NCBI GenBank assembly: GCA_050186825.1
Contig: JBFWYD010000042.1
Span: forward strand, 1-64,000
DNA: 64,000 nt
Source of the DNA: NORP233 sp050186825
Lineage (GTDB): Bacteria; Planctomycetota; J058
Reading direction: 5' to 3'
Shown here: positions 1 to 9,991 of the stretch, piece by piece
How positions within the stretch are numbered: position 1 is the first letter of the stretch
Layout: each line of letters begins with the position of its first letter
Made by a program: the position numbers and the translations under genes
The notes under the pieces: generated by a model
What the model saw: the letters and a program-made list of their open reading frames with translations, nothing else
What the model was told of the DNA's origin: nothing
The model's database searches: none

Positions 1-262
1 GGAACTGCTGGAAGAGGTCCGAGATCTGGGAGTGCTCGGTCGTGTCGGGGAGGCGGTCGTCCTGCAGCAGACAGTGGGTGTGGTTGGACATGGCGCAGAA
101 GGCGCTCACGCGGACGGTCTCCTGGCGGCAGACGGCGAGGCCGAAGGCGTATCGCTGAATGTGCAAGGCGTCGGGCGACGGGGTCAGGAGGAACTTCCCG
201 TCCACCGTGCGCCGCGTGATCGCCTTCACCTGCCCTGGCAGGTAGCGGCGCGGTCTCGTCAT
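1..262 (-). CDS. REP-associated tyrosine transposase (RAYT), partial at the left edge
   Basis: Only the first 87 codons lie in the window; the rest runs off the left end. The ATG is at 262. The product starts MTRPRRYLPGQ and contains CAMSNHTHCLLQD at about residues 61-73. The His-x-His pair matches the HUH motif of the Y1 transposase fold, in the usual N-terminal position for RAYT proteins. RAYTs nick single-stranded DNA and are associated with short palindromic REP repeats. The catalytic tyrosine would lie outside the window, so integrity cannot be judged. No inverted repeats of an insertion sequence are visible beside it, which fits a single-copy RAYT rather than an IS200 element. It lies 194 bases upstream of the convergent end of nothing else: the next gene (457-5139) is on the same strand. 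Confidence 0.72.
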   Translation of the reverse strand, partial: MTRPRRYLPGQVKAITRRTVDGKFLLTPSPDALHIQRYAFGLAVCRQETVRVSAFCAMSNHTHCLLQDDRLPDTTEHSQISDLFQQF

Positions 263-456
263 GGCTCGGGCCTCCCTGGCCCTTCGCTTCGCCGACAGGG
301 CAAGCGGGGGGCCAATGGGCTTGGACGCGGTGTGGTCGGGATGCGTCCCAGATGCGGCGCGTGAGACGAGGGCGTGGGCAACATCTGCCCATTCCTTCAT
401 CGCGACGACACGTATCCCCCGCGGCGCGGGTGTGGCGGGGTGGAGCGAGCGAGCGA

Positions 457-3400
457 CTAGCCCAGGCCCGAGCGGCGGCGCAGGGCGAGCAGCGCGAGCA
501 GCAGCAGCGCGAGGGGCAGGCGGCCGCCGGTCGGCGTGTCGCCCAGGCCGCAGCCGCCGCCACCGCCGCCGCCGCCGCCGCTCAGGACGGGCTGCGGGGA
601 CTGGGTGGCGCCCGGGGCCGTCGTCGCGGTCTGGCGCGCCAGCGCGGGGCCGGTGCCGCCGCCGGTGCCGATCCCCTTCACGTCGAACACGTGGGCGATC
701 GGGTTGAGCGCGTTGCCGAAGGCGTCCTGCAGCGGCTCGTAGGTGTAGACCACGAAGCTCACCCGGCCGGCCGCGGGGTAGCGGTCGAGGTCGAGGGGGA
801 TCGGGCGGCGGTTCGTGAGTGTCAGCACCGAGGACTTGGTCCCGTTGGGCGCGTCGCTCCAGCCGTTCAGGGCGCCCACGCCCTCGAGCACGTCGATCGG
901 GCCCGTGGCCTTGTCGCTCGAGTCGCCCTGGGTGTCGAGGGCCTTGAGCTCGACCCCGGTCGGCATGGCCTGGAGCGAGACGTCGAAGCGGAAGGTGACC
1001 GTCAGGGCGCCGGCCGGGATCGAGCCCTTGCCCTGGGCGTCGGTCTCGGTGCGGGCCACGTCCACACTGACGTCGTAGGGCGCCGCGTAGAGCGGGTTCG
1101 TGTAGCAGCGGTGGTCCTCGACCTTGGTCGCCACGGGGTCCGCCGTGAAGGCCGCGAACTGGAGCGCCGAGACCTGGTCGATCGGGCCCTCGGCCGCGGG
1201 GTCGAGCGCCTGCTCGAGGTCCTGGTCGGGGCCCGTGGGGGCGAGCCAGCCGCGGGCCTGGAGCAGCTCGAGGCCGGAGGCGCGCTTGGTGGTGGGGTTC
1301 GGGTCGCCAGGGCTCGTGCGGTAGATCGCGACGTGCGTGATCGCGCCCAGGTCCTGGTTGGTCGTGTAGCGGTAGCCGTAGCGCAGGTGGTCCGAGCCGC
1401 GCGCGACCAGCGCCGTGCCCTCACCGTCGAAGGCGCCGCCGCCACCCACTCGCCCGTCACGGTCCTCCGCCGAGCGCGTCTTGTCGTGCCAGCGCAGGGC
1501 CGCGCCGTCGAAGCGGTCCTCCGCGTCGAGCGAGACGTGCAGCAGCGGGCCGTCGCTCAGGCAGGAGCGGCCGTCCAGGAAGGCCTGATAGGCGCGCTCG
1601 GCCGGGGTCGCGCCCTGGGCGCCCTCGGGGAACACGTAGGTCGCCACCCGGCCGAAGGCCCGGTAGCCCACGTCGTAGGTCGACTGGAGGTCGAGGATCG
1701 TCGCCTGGCGGCTGGTCTCGAAGTTGAAGTCGCCGTGGGCGTCGGTGCCGGCCACGCCCAGGATCTTGCGCGGGAAGCGCACGCCCGGCCGCGCCTTGAG
1801 CTCGTAGCGCAGCAGGCGCTCGACGTGGTCCTGGTGGTAGCGGATCAGGTTCGACCACACCCGGCCGTCCCAGTCGTCCGAGCCGCGCTGCCAGTCCGGG
1901 TCCGCCCAAGGGTTGAGGTCGCTCCAGTCCACCTTGCTCGTCGCCAGCTCGTGGCGGCCGCCGTCGCCGTTCCAGAGCTGGAGCCCCTTGGTCACGAAGC
2001 CCGTCTGCTCCATGTGCACCGGGAGGTCCGTGCGCCGGGCAAGGTCGTACTCGAAGGCGATGTCGAAGTGCTTCGGCTCCCAGCCGACGGTCCCCGAGTA
2101 GGGGTGCGCCGCGTAGGTCGCCGCGCCGTGGTTCGCCGCGCGGTTCTGCGTGGTCAGCTGCCGGAGCAGACCCGTGAGCTCGACCGTGGGCTGCTTCTCG
2201 CCCAGGGCCGCGGCCAGCGTGCTCCCGCCGTGCCAGGCGCCCTGAATGTGCTCGGCCCGGTAGGTGAGCATGTGCGCGCCGGTGGGCATCGAGATGCTCC
2301 CGAGCACCGGCACCGTGAGGAAGGAGTTGATCGCCTGGAAGGTCACCTCCTCCGACGAGGTCGCGCCGAACACCTCGCGGTAGCGCTCGAACTCGGAGCG
2401 CCCGCCGCTCGCGAGGAGCGAGCTCGTGCCCAGCGGCGGCCGGTCGCGCAGGGTGTCGCCCGCGTTCATGAAGGCGTTGTGGTCGGTGGTGATCACGCGC
2501 CCGTTCACGGCGTCGACCGCGTCGGTGAGCCCGATCGCGTAGGCCGTCTCCATGACCATCGGCAGCGGGCCGCCCAGGTTCCGCCGCGGGGCGAGCAGGT
2601 CGAAGCCGTCCTCCTGGCACCACTCCGCGATCGTGTGCACGTGCGCGTCGAAGTAGCCGCCCCCGCCCGGGAGGCTCGGCCGCGGCGCCGCGCCGAAGGT
2701 CGTGCGCAGCACCCAGCGCGTCGTCCCCTGCTGGAGCTTGGCGCTGCCGAACAGGAACACGCGGTTGTTGCTCCACTCGTAGCGCACGTCGAGGTAGCGG
2801 TCCTCGGCCGCGGTCGGGATCGGCGCCACGCCCAGGCTGGCGCGCGGCAGGCGCAGGATCGCGTAGCGGCCGGGCTGGTCGATGCGAGCGTGCTGGAACA
2901 GGCGCAGGTCGGGCGCGCCGCCCTGACGCAGCGGCTGGCCCAGCTCGTCCAGGATCACCAGCCCGCTGGGGGCGGTCACGCTGCCCTGGAGCTCGTCCTG
3001 ATAGACCAGCGCGCCGGGGCCGGCCGCGCTGTCGGGGGCGCTGCGCTGATACACGCTGACCTTGCCGAGCTCGAGCCAGGTGCTCGGGTCGACGTCGCCC
3101 TTCTCGGCCACGAACAGGAGCAGCGGCAGGTAGGGTCGGCTGGGCTCGACCCGGTAGGGCGCGTCCGCGACCAGGTTCAGGCCGCCGCTCTGCTGGTACT
3201 GGGTCTCGACCGGGCGCGGCGCGGCGACGGGCGAGCGCAGGTCGAGGAGCGCGCGGTCGTCGCGCGGGGCGTCGTCGGGCCCGCGGCCGACGAGCTCGAA
3301 GCGGGCCTGGAAGCAGCGGCCCTGGGCGAGCACCTGCGCGCTCGTGGCGCGCACGCGCAGCTCGCGCTGCTCGCCCGCGGCCAGCGGCGGCACGGGTTCC

Positions 3401-5139
3401 TCGGACAGGACCAACTCGCCGCGCTTGGTCGCGAGCGTGGCGCGGACCACGGCGCCCTCGGGCGCGGCGCCCCGGCCCTCGAGGGTGGCCACGAGCTCGA
3501 GCCCGCCCTCGGGCGCGGCCTCGGCGCGCGCGGAGACGAAGCCCAGGTCGCGGCTGGGCGCGCTCGCGAGCGCCAGCGGCCAGCGCGCCGCGGCGTCGAC
3601 GCCCGCGTTCAGGACCAGCTCGCCGCCCAGGAAGCCCGCGGGGAGCGTCGCGCGCAGGCGCAGCTCGCGCTCCTCGCCGGGCGCGAGCGTCACGGTCTCT
3701 TCGGCCAGCGGCGCGCCGCCGAGGCTGCACACCACGCGCGTGGCGGCGCTGGCCGCCGGGCTCGGGTTCACCAGCCGGGCGGCGATCGCCAGCGCCTCGC
3801 CGGGGCGCGCGGCCGCCGGCCAGGCGCGCAGGTCGCGCGGCTCGACGCGGCCGCTCGCGGCCTCGAGCGCGGCGTTCAGGGCCTCGGGGTCGAGGACGCC
3901 CGCGGGGAAGGCGCGCACGAGCGCCGCGTCGCCCGCGAAGACCGGCAGCGGCCGCGCGCTCATGCGCAGCAGCGCGCGCAGGGCCGCCGGGCTGAGGTCG
4001 GCCCGCCGCTCGAGCAGGAGCGCGGCCACGCCGGCCACGTGGGCCGCCGCGGCGCTCGAGCCGGTCACGAAGCCGTAGCCGCCCTGGCCAGCCGCGACCG
4101 GCAGCGCGGTGGCGACCTCGACCCCGGGGGCCAGGAGGTCGGTGGTCGGCGCCAGGGCGGTGCTCCAGGCCAGCCGGCCCTGGTCGTCCACGCAGGCGAC
4201 CGAGAGCGCGCTCGGGAGCGCCGCCGGGTAGAGGTCCTGGTGCACGTTGGCGTTGCCCGCGGCCGCGATCACCAGCGCGCCGCGCTGCTCGGCGTAGGCC
4301 AGCGCGTCCTCGAGCACCGGCGCGCTCTGGGGCGCGCCCAGCGCGAGCAGCACCACCTGCGCGCCGCGATCGACCGCGAGCACCAGCCCGGCCGCGACCT
4401 CGGCCAGGGTCGAACGCCCGGCGTCGTCGCCCACGCGGATCGCGATCAGCGCCGCGTCGGGGGCCACGCCCCACAGGCCGTCCTCGCCCGCGCGGGGGTG
4501 GCCCGCGACGAGCGCCGCCATGGCCGTGCCGTGGCCCGCCGGGTCACGGTCCCAGGGCAGCGCGGGATCCACGCTCGCGCCCTCGACCACGGGCAGGTCG
4601 CGGTGCGCGCCGTCGCACCCGGTGTCGAGCACGGCCACGCGCACGCCCGCGCCCGTGCTCTTGCCGTGGAGCGCGCCGAGGACGCGGGCCACGCGCTCGT
4701 GGGCGCGGCGCAGACCGTCCGCCAGCGCGCCCGGACGGGCCGCGTGCCCGCCGTCGCAGCAGCTCGCGCCGGCGACCTCGAAGGCGTGGTTCGGGCTCGC
4801 GGCGCGCACGCGCGGGTCGGCGCGCAGCGCGCGCAGGAGCTCCTCGGCGCGCGCGGCCGGGCCCTCGAGCAGCGCGGCCTCGAGCGCGGGGATCGTGCGG
4901 GCGCAGCGCAGCCCGTGCTCGCGCGCGACCTCGGCCAGCGCCGCGAGCGGCGCCTGCACGACGAAGCCGGCGCGCGCGGCCGGGGCCGGCGCGCTCGAGC
5001 CAGCCTCCAGGCTGGGCGCAGCGGTGGTGCGGACCTCGAGCGCCGGCTCAGCCGAGCGCCGTCCCACCCCCACCGAGACCGCCGCCGCGGTCGCCAGCGC
5101 GCACAGCGCGGGCGCCGTCAGCCTCCGGGTCCGTTCCAA
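457..5139 (-). CDS. Exported subtilisin-like protease fused to a CehA/McbA-type PHP metallohydrolase domain (paralogue 1)
   Basis: A 1560-residue multidomain exported protein. It begins with a TTG codon preceded by a GGGAGAGAG ribosome site. An N-terminal hydrophobic stretch (residues 8-26) is the likely signal peptide. The S8 subtilase domain spans about 60-440: Asp172 in AVLDTG, His203 in GHGTAMA, oxyanion Asn296 in AAAGN, Ser362 in GSSAAAAHVAG. A beta-rich middle follows. From about residue 825 a PHP-like metallohydrolase domain appears: FDAHVHTIAEW, VITTDHN, and AGTDAHGDFNF near 1133, as in the CehA/McbA family. The C-terminus has nine glycines, a Cys, a hydrophobic helix and Arg residues, resembling bacterial C-terminal sorting tags. 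It lies 27 bases downstream of its paralogue and is probably co-transcribed. The substrate is unknown. Domain calls rest on motifs; the fusion itself is read directly. Confidence 0.85.
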   Translation of the reverse strand: MERTRRLTAPALCALATAAAVSVGVGRRSAEPALEVRTTAAPSLEAGSSAPAPAARAGFVVQAPLAALAEVAREHGLRCARTIPALEAALLEGPAARAEELLRALRADPRVRAASPNHAFEVAGASCCDGGHAARPGALADGLRRAHERVARVLGALHGKSTGAGVRVAVLDTGCDGAHRDLPVVEGASVDPALPWDRDPAGHGTAMAALVAGHPRAGEDGLWGVAPDAALIAIRVGDDAGRSTLAEVAAGLVLAVDRGAQVVLLALGAPQSAPVLEDALAYAEQRGALVIAAAGNANVHQDLYPAALPSALSVACVDDQGRLAWSTALAPTTDLLAPGVEVATALPVAAGQGGYGFVTGSSAAAAHVAGVAALLLERRADLSPAALRALLRMSARPLPVFAGDAALVRAFPAGVLDPEALNAALEAASGRVEPRDLRAWPAAARPGEALAIAARLVNPSPAASAATRVVCSLGGAPLAEETVTLAPGEERELRLRATLPAGFLGGELVLNAGVDAAARWPLALASAPSRDLGFVSARAEAAPEGGLELVATLEGRGAAPEGAVVRATLATKRGELVLSEEPVPPLAAGEQRELRVRATSAQVLAQGRCFQARFELVGRGPDDAPRDDRALLDLRSPVAAPRPVETQYQQSGGLNLVADAPYRVEPSRPYLPLLLFVAEKGDVDPSTWLELGKVSVYQRSAPDSAAGPGALVYQDELQGSVTAPSGLVILDELGQPLRQGGAPDLRLFQHARIDQPGRYAILRLPRASLGVAPIPTAAEDRYLDVRYEWSNNRVFLFGSAKLQQGTTRWVLRTTFGAAPRPSLPGGGGYFDAHVHTIAEWCQEDGFDLLAPRRNLGGPLPMVMETAYAIGLTDAVDAVNGRVITTDHNAFMNAGDTLRDRPPLGTSSLLASGGRSEFERYREVFGATSSEEVTFQAINSFLTVPVLGSISMPTGAHMLTYRAEHIQGAWHGGSTLAAALGEKQPTVELTGLLRQLTTQNRAANHGAATYAAHPYSGTVGWEPKHFDIAFEYDLARRTDLPVHMEQTGFVTKGLQLWNGDGGRHELATSKVDWSDLNPWADPDWQRGSDDWDGRVWSNLIRYHQDHVERLLRYELKARPGVRFPRKILGVAGTDAHGDFNFETSRQATILDLQSTYDVGYRAFGRVATYVFPEGAQGATPAERAYQAFLDGRSCLSDGPLLHVSLDAEDRFDGAALRWHDKTRSAEDRDGRVGGGGAFDGEGTALVARGSDHLRYGYRYTTNQDLGAITHVAIYRTSPGDPNPTTKRASGLELLQARGWLAPTGPDQDLEQALDPAAEGPIDQVSALQFAAFTADPVATKVEDHRCYTNPLYAAPYDVSVDVARTETDAQGKGSIPAGALTVTFRFDVSLQAMPTGVELKALDTQGDSSDKATGPIDVLEGVGALNGWSDAPNGTKSSVLTLTNRRPIPLDLDRYPAAGRVSFVVYTYEPLQDAFGNALNPIAHVFDVKGIGTGGGTGPALARQTATTAPGATQSPQPVLSGGGGGGGGGCGLGDTPTGGRLPLALLLLALLALRRRSGLG

Positions 5140-5166
5140 GGCTCTCTCCCACGACGCGGGCGCCTC

Positions 5167-8100
5167 TCACGAGCGCACGCGTCCTCTCTCTCGTGTCTCT
5201 CGGCTCTGGGCCTCTCGGCTCTGGGCCTCCTGGGCGCGGCGCGCGAGCAGCAGCGCGGCCAGGATCAAGAGGGCGCAAAGACTAATCGCGCCCCCCGACG
5301 CCGTCGAGCGGTTTTCCGGGCTCAGGGCGCAGCCGCCGCCGCCGCCGCCGCCGCTCGCCACGGGGGCCGGGGCCGCCGTCGCGGGGGCCGCCGTGCTGCC
5401 CGTCTGGGCCCGCGGCAGGGCCGGGCCCGAGCCGCCGCCCGTGCCCACGCCCGGGGTCTCGAAGGTGAAGGCGATCCGGTTCAGCTCGTTGCCGAAGGTG
5501 TCGCGCGGCGCGTCGTAGAAGTAGACGACGAAGCTCACCTGGCCGTTGAAGCGCTCGAGGTTGACCGGGATCGCGCGCTGGTTGGTCAGCTCGTAGACCG
5601 AGTCCTGGACCCCGTTGCGGTCGCCCCAGCCGCTGCCCGAGGCCGGGACCAGCACGTCGATCGGGCCCACGGTCTCGTCGCTCGACTCGCCCAGGGCGTC
5701 GAGGGCCTTGAGCTCGACCCGGTAGTTGCCGGCCTGGAGCGAGGCGTCGAACTGGAAGCGGACCTGGAGCTCGCCGGCCGGGATCGAGCCGTTGCCGTCC
5801 TGGTCCGTCACCACCCGGCCCACCACCGCCTCGGCGTCGAAGGGCACGCACCAGATCGGGTTCGTGTAGCAGCGCGAGTCGTCGGCCTCGGGCTGGACCG
5901 CGCTCGTCCCGGTGAAGGCGCCCGCGAAGATCGCGCTGGGGGCCGTGATCACGCCCTCGCGCGTCGGGTCGAGCCGCTTCTCGAGGTCGGTGTCGGCCTG
6001 GGTCGCCGGCAGCTCGCCGCGCGGGGCCAGGGCCACCTTCCCGCTCACGCGGCGCACGCTGGGGTTCACGTCGCCGGCGCTGGTCCGGTAGAGCGCGATC
6101 CGCCCGACCTGGCCCCACTCGGGCGAGCTCGAGTAGCGGTAGCGCAGGCGCGCGTGCGTCGAGCCGCGCCGGACCAGCGCGGTCCCGCGCCCGTCGAAGG
6201 CGCCGCCGCCGCCGATCCGCCCGTCCTGGTCGCGGCCCTCGAGCCGCAGCTCGCCCCACTGGAGGCGCGTCCCGTCGAAGCGGTCCTCGGCGTCGAGGCT
6301 CATCTGCAGCAGCGGGCCGTCGGTCAGGACCGAGTTGCCGTCGAGGAAGGCCTCGAAGGTGCGCTTGGCGGGATCGCCGCCGGCGGGCTGCAGGTCGCTC
6401 AGGGCGTAGGTCAGCACGCGGCCGAAGGCGCTGCGGTCGACCGAGAAGGTCGCGTTGAGGTCGATCATGGTCGCGAGCCGGTCCTCGGTGACGTTGAAGT
6501 CGCCGTGGGCGTCGGTGCCCGCGCTCGCGAACACCTTGCGCGCGAAGCGGCGGCCCTTCTGGCCGCTCAGCTCGTAGGAGAGCAGCCCCTCGAGCTCGGT
6601 CTGCCAGCGGATCAGGCCCGTCTGGAGCGAGGCGTCCCAGTCCCGGTCGCCGCGCTGGAACTTGGCGTTGGTCCAGGGGTCGACGTCGTTGAAGTCGATG
6701 TCGCTGGTCGGCAGCGCGTGCCGGCCGAACTCGCCGTTCCAGAGCTGGAGGCCCTTGGTCAGGAAGCCGGGCTCGCCCGCGGTCTTGACGGTCCGGTCCG
6801 TGCGCCGCGCGGGGTCGCGCTCGAAGGCCAGCTCGACGTGCTCGTCGGTCCAGTAGTTCGAGCCGGCGAAGGGGTGCGCCGCGTAGAGGGCCGCGTCGGC
6901 GTTCTGGGCGCCGCCCGTCTTGGCCAGGGTGTAGAGCAGGTCCGCGAGCTCGAGGTCGGGGTCCTTGTCGCCGGCCTTGCGCGCGAAGTCGCTGCCGCCG
7001 TGCCAGGGCCCGGCGATGTGCTGCCCGCCGTAGCTGAGCATGTGCGCGCCGATCGGCAGGTTCAAGAGCGCGTTGACCTGGGTGGCCGAGGAGAAGGCGA
7101 CCTCCTCGCCGCGGGTGATCCCGAACAGGTCCTGCATCCGCTCCCACTCGCTGCGCCCCGCGCTCTGGAGCGCCGAGGTCGGGCCGTAGAGGGGGCGGTC
7201 GCGGAGCGCGTCGCCGTCGTTGTAGTAGACGTTGTGGTCTGTGGTGATCACGCGGTCGCGCACCGCGCCGGGCGCGTCGATCAGGCCGACCGCGTAGGCC
7301 GCCTCGCTCAGCATCGGCAGCGGGCCGCCCCAGGCCTTCTTGGGCGCGAGCAGCGAGAAGGTGTCGTCCTGGTACCACTCCGCGATCGTGTGCACGTGGG
7401 CGTCGAAGTAGGCGCCCTGGCCGAGCCGCGGGCGCGGCGCCGCGGCGAAGCGCACCGCGAGCACCTTGCGGCGCGTGCCGCGCTGGGTGACCTGGAGCGC
7501 GTTGGCGAAGGGGCGCACGGCCGACCAGCGCACCACCACCTCCAGGTAGCGGGTCTCGTCGAGGGAGGGCACGTCGTCGATCGCGAACCCGGCCCGCGGC
7601 AGGCGCACGATCGCGTAGCGACCCGGGGCGTAGAGCGGCTGGTGGCCGAACAGGCGTGCGTCGAGGGCGTTGCCGATCAGCTGCGGCTGGCCGCTCTCGT
7701 CGAGGACCTGGGTGCCGGGGGGCGCGAAGGTCGTCCCGCCGAAGGCGTCGTGGAAGATCACCTGCCCGGTGGCCACGGTCCCGGGGACCAGGCGGCTGGT
7801 GACCACGACCTCGTCCAGGCGCACGCCGCTGTTGGGGTCGAGGTCGCCCTTCTCGGGCACGTAGAGCAGGAGCGGCACGTAGCCGCGGCCCGGGCCGACG
7901 CGCCAGGGGGCGTCGGTGATCACGTTCAGGGTGCCGCTCTGCTGGTACTGCGTGCTCAGCCCGGCCGCGCGCTGCTCGTCGGGGCGGCGCAGCTTGAGGT
8001 CGAGGCGGAAGGCGTCGTCGCCAGCGTCCTCGTCGCCCTCGGACAGCCGGGCCGCGAGGGCCAGCACGCCCGCGGGGAGGTCCGCCAGGCGCGCGCCGGG

Positions 8101-9828
8101 GACCGTGAGCTCGACGCGGGCCCGCTCGCCGAGCGCGAGCGCGGGCAGCGGCCGGGTCGCGAGCGCGCGCCCGCCGAGCTCGAGCTCGAGCGCACCCGCC
8201 GGCGCGGGCTCCTGGCCGCGGCCCTCGACCTCGGCCGTGAGCGCCAGGCCGGCGTCGGCCGTGCGCCGCGCCGCGACCACGACCAGGCCGCGCGCGCGCG
8301 CCACGCCGAGCTCGGCGCGCTGCAGCTCGCAGCCGGTCCCGACCGCGCCGAGGGCGAAGCGCAGGGCGACCGGACCCAGGGGGCCCGCGGCGAGCGTGGG
8401 CCGCGCGCGGAGCACGACGCGCGCGCCCGGCGCCAGGGCGGGCACGGCCAGGGGCGCGCAGGCCTCGCCCGCGAGCTCGAGGGCGAGCTCCACCGGGGCG
8501 CTGGCGACGAGGCCGGCGTTCTCGACCGTGACCTCGGCCAGGACGGCCTCGCCGGCGCGGGCGCGCGCGGGCAGGGCCAGCGGGTCGCGCAGGACCAGGC
8601 GCGGGGCCGGGGCGCGGAGCGCGGCGGCCAGGGCGTCGGGGTCGAGGCGGCCGGCCGGGAAGGCGCGGGCCAGGGCCAGGTCCTGGAAGTGGGCGGCGGC
8701 GGTCCCGCGCACCAGCGCGCGCAGCGCGGCGGGCGAGAGCTCGGGGCGCGCGGCGCGCGCGAGCGCCAGGGCGCCCGCCACGCGCGCGGCGGACGCGCTG
8801 GTCCCGGTCACGTGCGCGTAGCGGTCGTTCGGGAGCGCGGCCAGCTCCTCGACGCCGGCCTCGAGCACGCTGGTCGCGGGCGCGAGGGCGGTCGAGTAGG
8901 CCAGGTCGCCCTGGGCGGTGCAGCAGCCGACCGAGATCACGCGCGGGTCGGCGGCGGGGAACAGCTCGACGTGGGTGCTCTCGTTGCCCGCGGCGGCCAC
9001 GATCAGCGCGCCGCGCTCCTCGGCGTAGGCGACGGCCGCGTCGAGCAGCGGGGCCGGGACGCGGGCGCCGAGGCTGAGCGAGATCACGTCCGCGCCCTGA
9101 TCCACGGCCCAGCAGATCCCGTCCGCCACCTGCGAGAGGCGGGCGAAGCCGTGGCGGTCGGCGACGCGCACCGAGAGCACGCGCGCGCCGGGGGCCACGC
9201 CCGCGAGCCCGTGCGGGTGGCCGTGCTCGTCGCGGCCGGGGCGGGCCGCGGCCAGCGAGGCCATGGCGGTGCCGTGCCCGTTGGGGTCGCCGGCGGCCTC
9301 CTCGGCCACGAAGGAGCGGGCGTCGCTCAGCGAGGCCAGGTCGGGATGCGCCTGGTCGACGCCGGTGTCGAGGACCGCGATCAGGGGGGCGCCGCGGCGG
9401 GGCAGCGCGCGCAGGGCGGCGTAGCGGCGGGCGAGGCGCTCGTTGGCGCGGTCGATCGCGCGGGGGTCGAGCTCGTGGTGGCTGGAGCCGCAGCACTCGC
9501 CCGTGATCTCGAAGCCGTGGTCGGGGGAGGCCGAGCGAACCCGGGGGTCCTCGCGGAGGCGGGCGAGCAGAGCGTCGGGGTCCGCGGTGCGGCAGACGAT
9601 GGCCTCCAGCGCGGGGAGTGTGCGCTCGACCTCGAGCCCGAGCTCCTGTCGGAGGGCGGTCAGGTCCTGAAAGGAGGCCGAGACGATGACCGAACCCAGA
9701 TCATTGCTTATGCGCGTCACGGGCGAGACGTATTCCAGCGATGGGTCTCCGTTTCGTCCCGCGGAGGATGCGACGCAAAGGAGGCCGGTGACCAGGGTGG
9801 CCACTCGCAATCCTTGTCTGAGCTTCAT
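5167..9828 (-). CDS. Exported subtilisin-like protease fused to a CehA/McbA-type PHP metallohydrolase domain (paralogue 2)
   Basis: About 1553 residues, same architecture as the downstream gene at 457-5139. I chose the ATG at 9828 because it begins MKLRQGLRVATLVTGLLCVASS, a normal signal peptide; an in-frame ATG at 9993 would put 55 unlikely residues in front and overlap the divergent operon. The subtilase triad is readable: AVLDTGVDQ (Asp), NGHGTAMAS (His), TGTSASAARVAG (Ser). The metallohydrolase part has FDAHVHTIAEW, ITTDHN and GTDAHGDFN. The end is poly-Gly, Cys, one membrane helix, then an Arg-rich tail. The last 40 codons include short tandem repeats encoding EAQSR. The pair probably arose by tandem duplication. 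A fold with both protease and phosphoesterase-type chemistry on one exported chain is unusual; I infer, but cannot show, that both halves are active. Confidence 0.84.
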   Translation of the reverse strand: MKLRQGLRVATLVTGLLCVASSAGRNGDPSLEYVSPVTRISNDLGSVIVSASFQDLTALRQELGLEVERTLPALEAIVCRTADPDALLARLREDPRVRSASPDHGFEITGECCGSSHHELDPRAIDRANERLARRYAALRALPRRGAPLIAVLDTGVDQAHPDLASLSDARSFVAEEAAGDPNGHGTAMASLAAARPGRDEHGHPHGLAGVAPGARVLSVRVADRHGFARLSQVADGICWAVDQGADVISLSLGARVPAPLLDAAVAYAEERGALIVAAAGNESTHVELFPAADPRVISVGCCTAQGDLAYSTALAPATSVLEAGVEELAALPNDRYAHVTGTSASAARVAGALALARAARPELSPAALRALVRGTAAAHFQDLALARAFPAGRLDPDALAAALRAPAPRLVLRDPLALPARARAGEAVLAEVTVENAGLVASAPVELALELAGEACAPLAVPALAPGARVVLRARPTLAAGPLGPVALRFALGAVGTGCELQRAELGVARARGLVVVAARRTADAGLALTAEVEGRGQEPAPAGALELELGGRALATRPLPALALGERARVELTVPGARLADLPAGVLALAARLSEGDEDAGDDAFRLDLKLRRPDEQRAAGLSTQYQQSGTLNVITDAPWRVGPGRGYVPLLLYVPEKGDLDPNSGVRLDEVVVTSRLVPGTVATGQVIFHDAFGGTTFAPPGTQVLDESGQPQLIGNALDARLFGHQPLYAPGRYAIVRLPRAGFAIDDVPSLDETRYLEVVVRWSAVRPFANALQVTQRGTRRKVLAVRFAAAPRPRLGQGAYFDAHVHTIAEWYQDDTFSLLAPKKAWGGPLPMLSEAAYAVGLIDAPGAVRDRVITTDHNVYYNDGDALRDRPLYGPTSALQSAGRSEWERMQDLFGITRGEEVAFSSATQVNALLNLPIGAHMLSYGGQHIAGPWHGGSDFARKAGDKDPDLELADLLYTLAKTGGAQNADAALYAAHPFAGSNYWTDEHVELAFERDPARRTDRTVKTAGEPGFLTKGLQLWNGEFGRHALPTSDIDFNDVDPWTNAKFQRGDRDWDASLQTGLIRWQTELEGLLSYELSGQKGRRFARKVFASAGTDAHGDFNVTEDRLATMIDLNATFSVDRSAFGRVLTYALSDLQPAGGDPAKRTFEAFLDGNSVLTDGPLLQMSLDAEDRFDGTRLQWGELRLEGRDQDGRIGGGGAFDGRGTALVRRGSTHARLRYRYSSSPEWGQVGRIALYRTSAGDVNPSVRRVSGKVALAPRGELPATQADTDLEKRLDPTREGVITAPSAIFAGAFTGTSAVQPEADDSRCYTNPIWCVPFDAEAVVGRVVTDQDGNGSIPAGELQVRFQFDASLQAGNYRVELKALDALGESSDETVGPIDVLVPASGSGWGDRNGVQDSVYELTNQRAIPVNLERFNGQVSFVVYFYDAPRDTFGNELNRIAFTFETPGVGTGGGSGPALPRAQTGSTAAPATAAPAPVASGGGGGGGCALSPENRSTASGGAISLCALLILAALLLARRAQEAQSREAQSRETRERGRVRS

Positions 9829-9991
9829 TTGCGTCGCCTTTACCCTCGTGTCGCGTCCCCACGACCAACAGGGCGGGGGGGGTCCTCGTATGAGGAGCAC
9901 CTTGGACTGGGCAAGCGCCCTGCCAATGCGCTCCCCGACGCCCACAAGTCGCGATGGGGACCCAAAGAAGCACCGCTCCCGGAGCCGCTCC

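Noticed and set aside
457..5139. PHP domain as part of a DNA polymerase
   Set aside because: No polymerase motifs are present; the AGTDAHGD motif and export signal fit CehA/McbA-type hydrolases.
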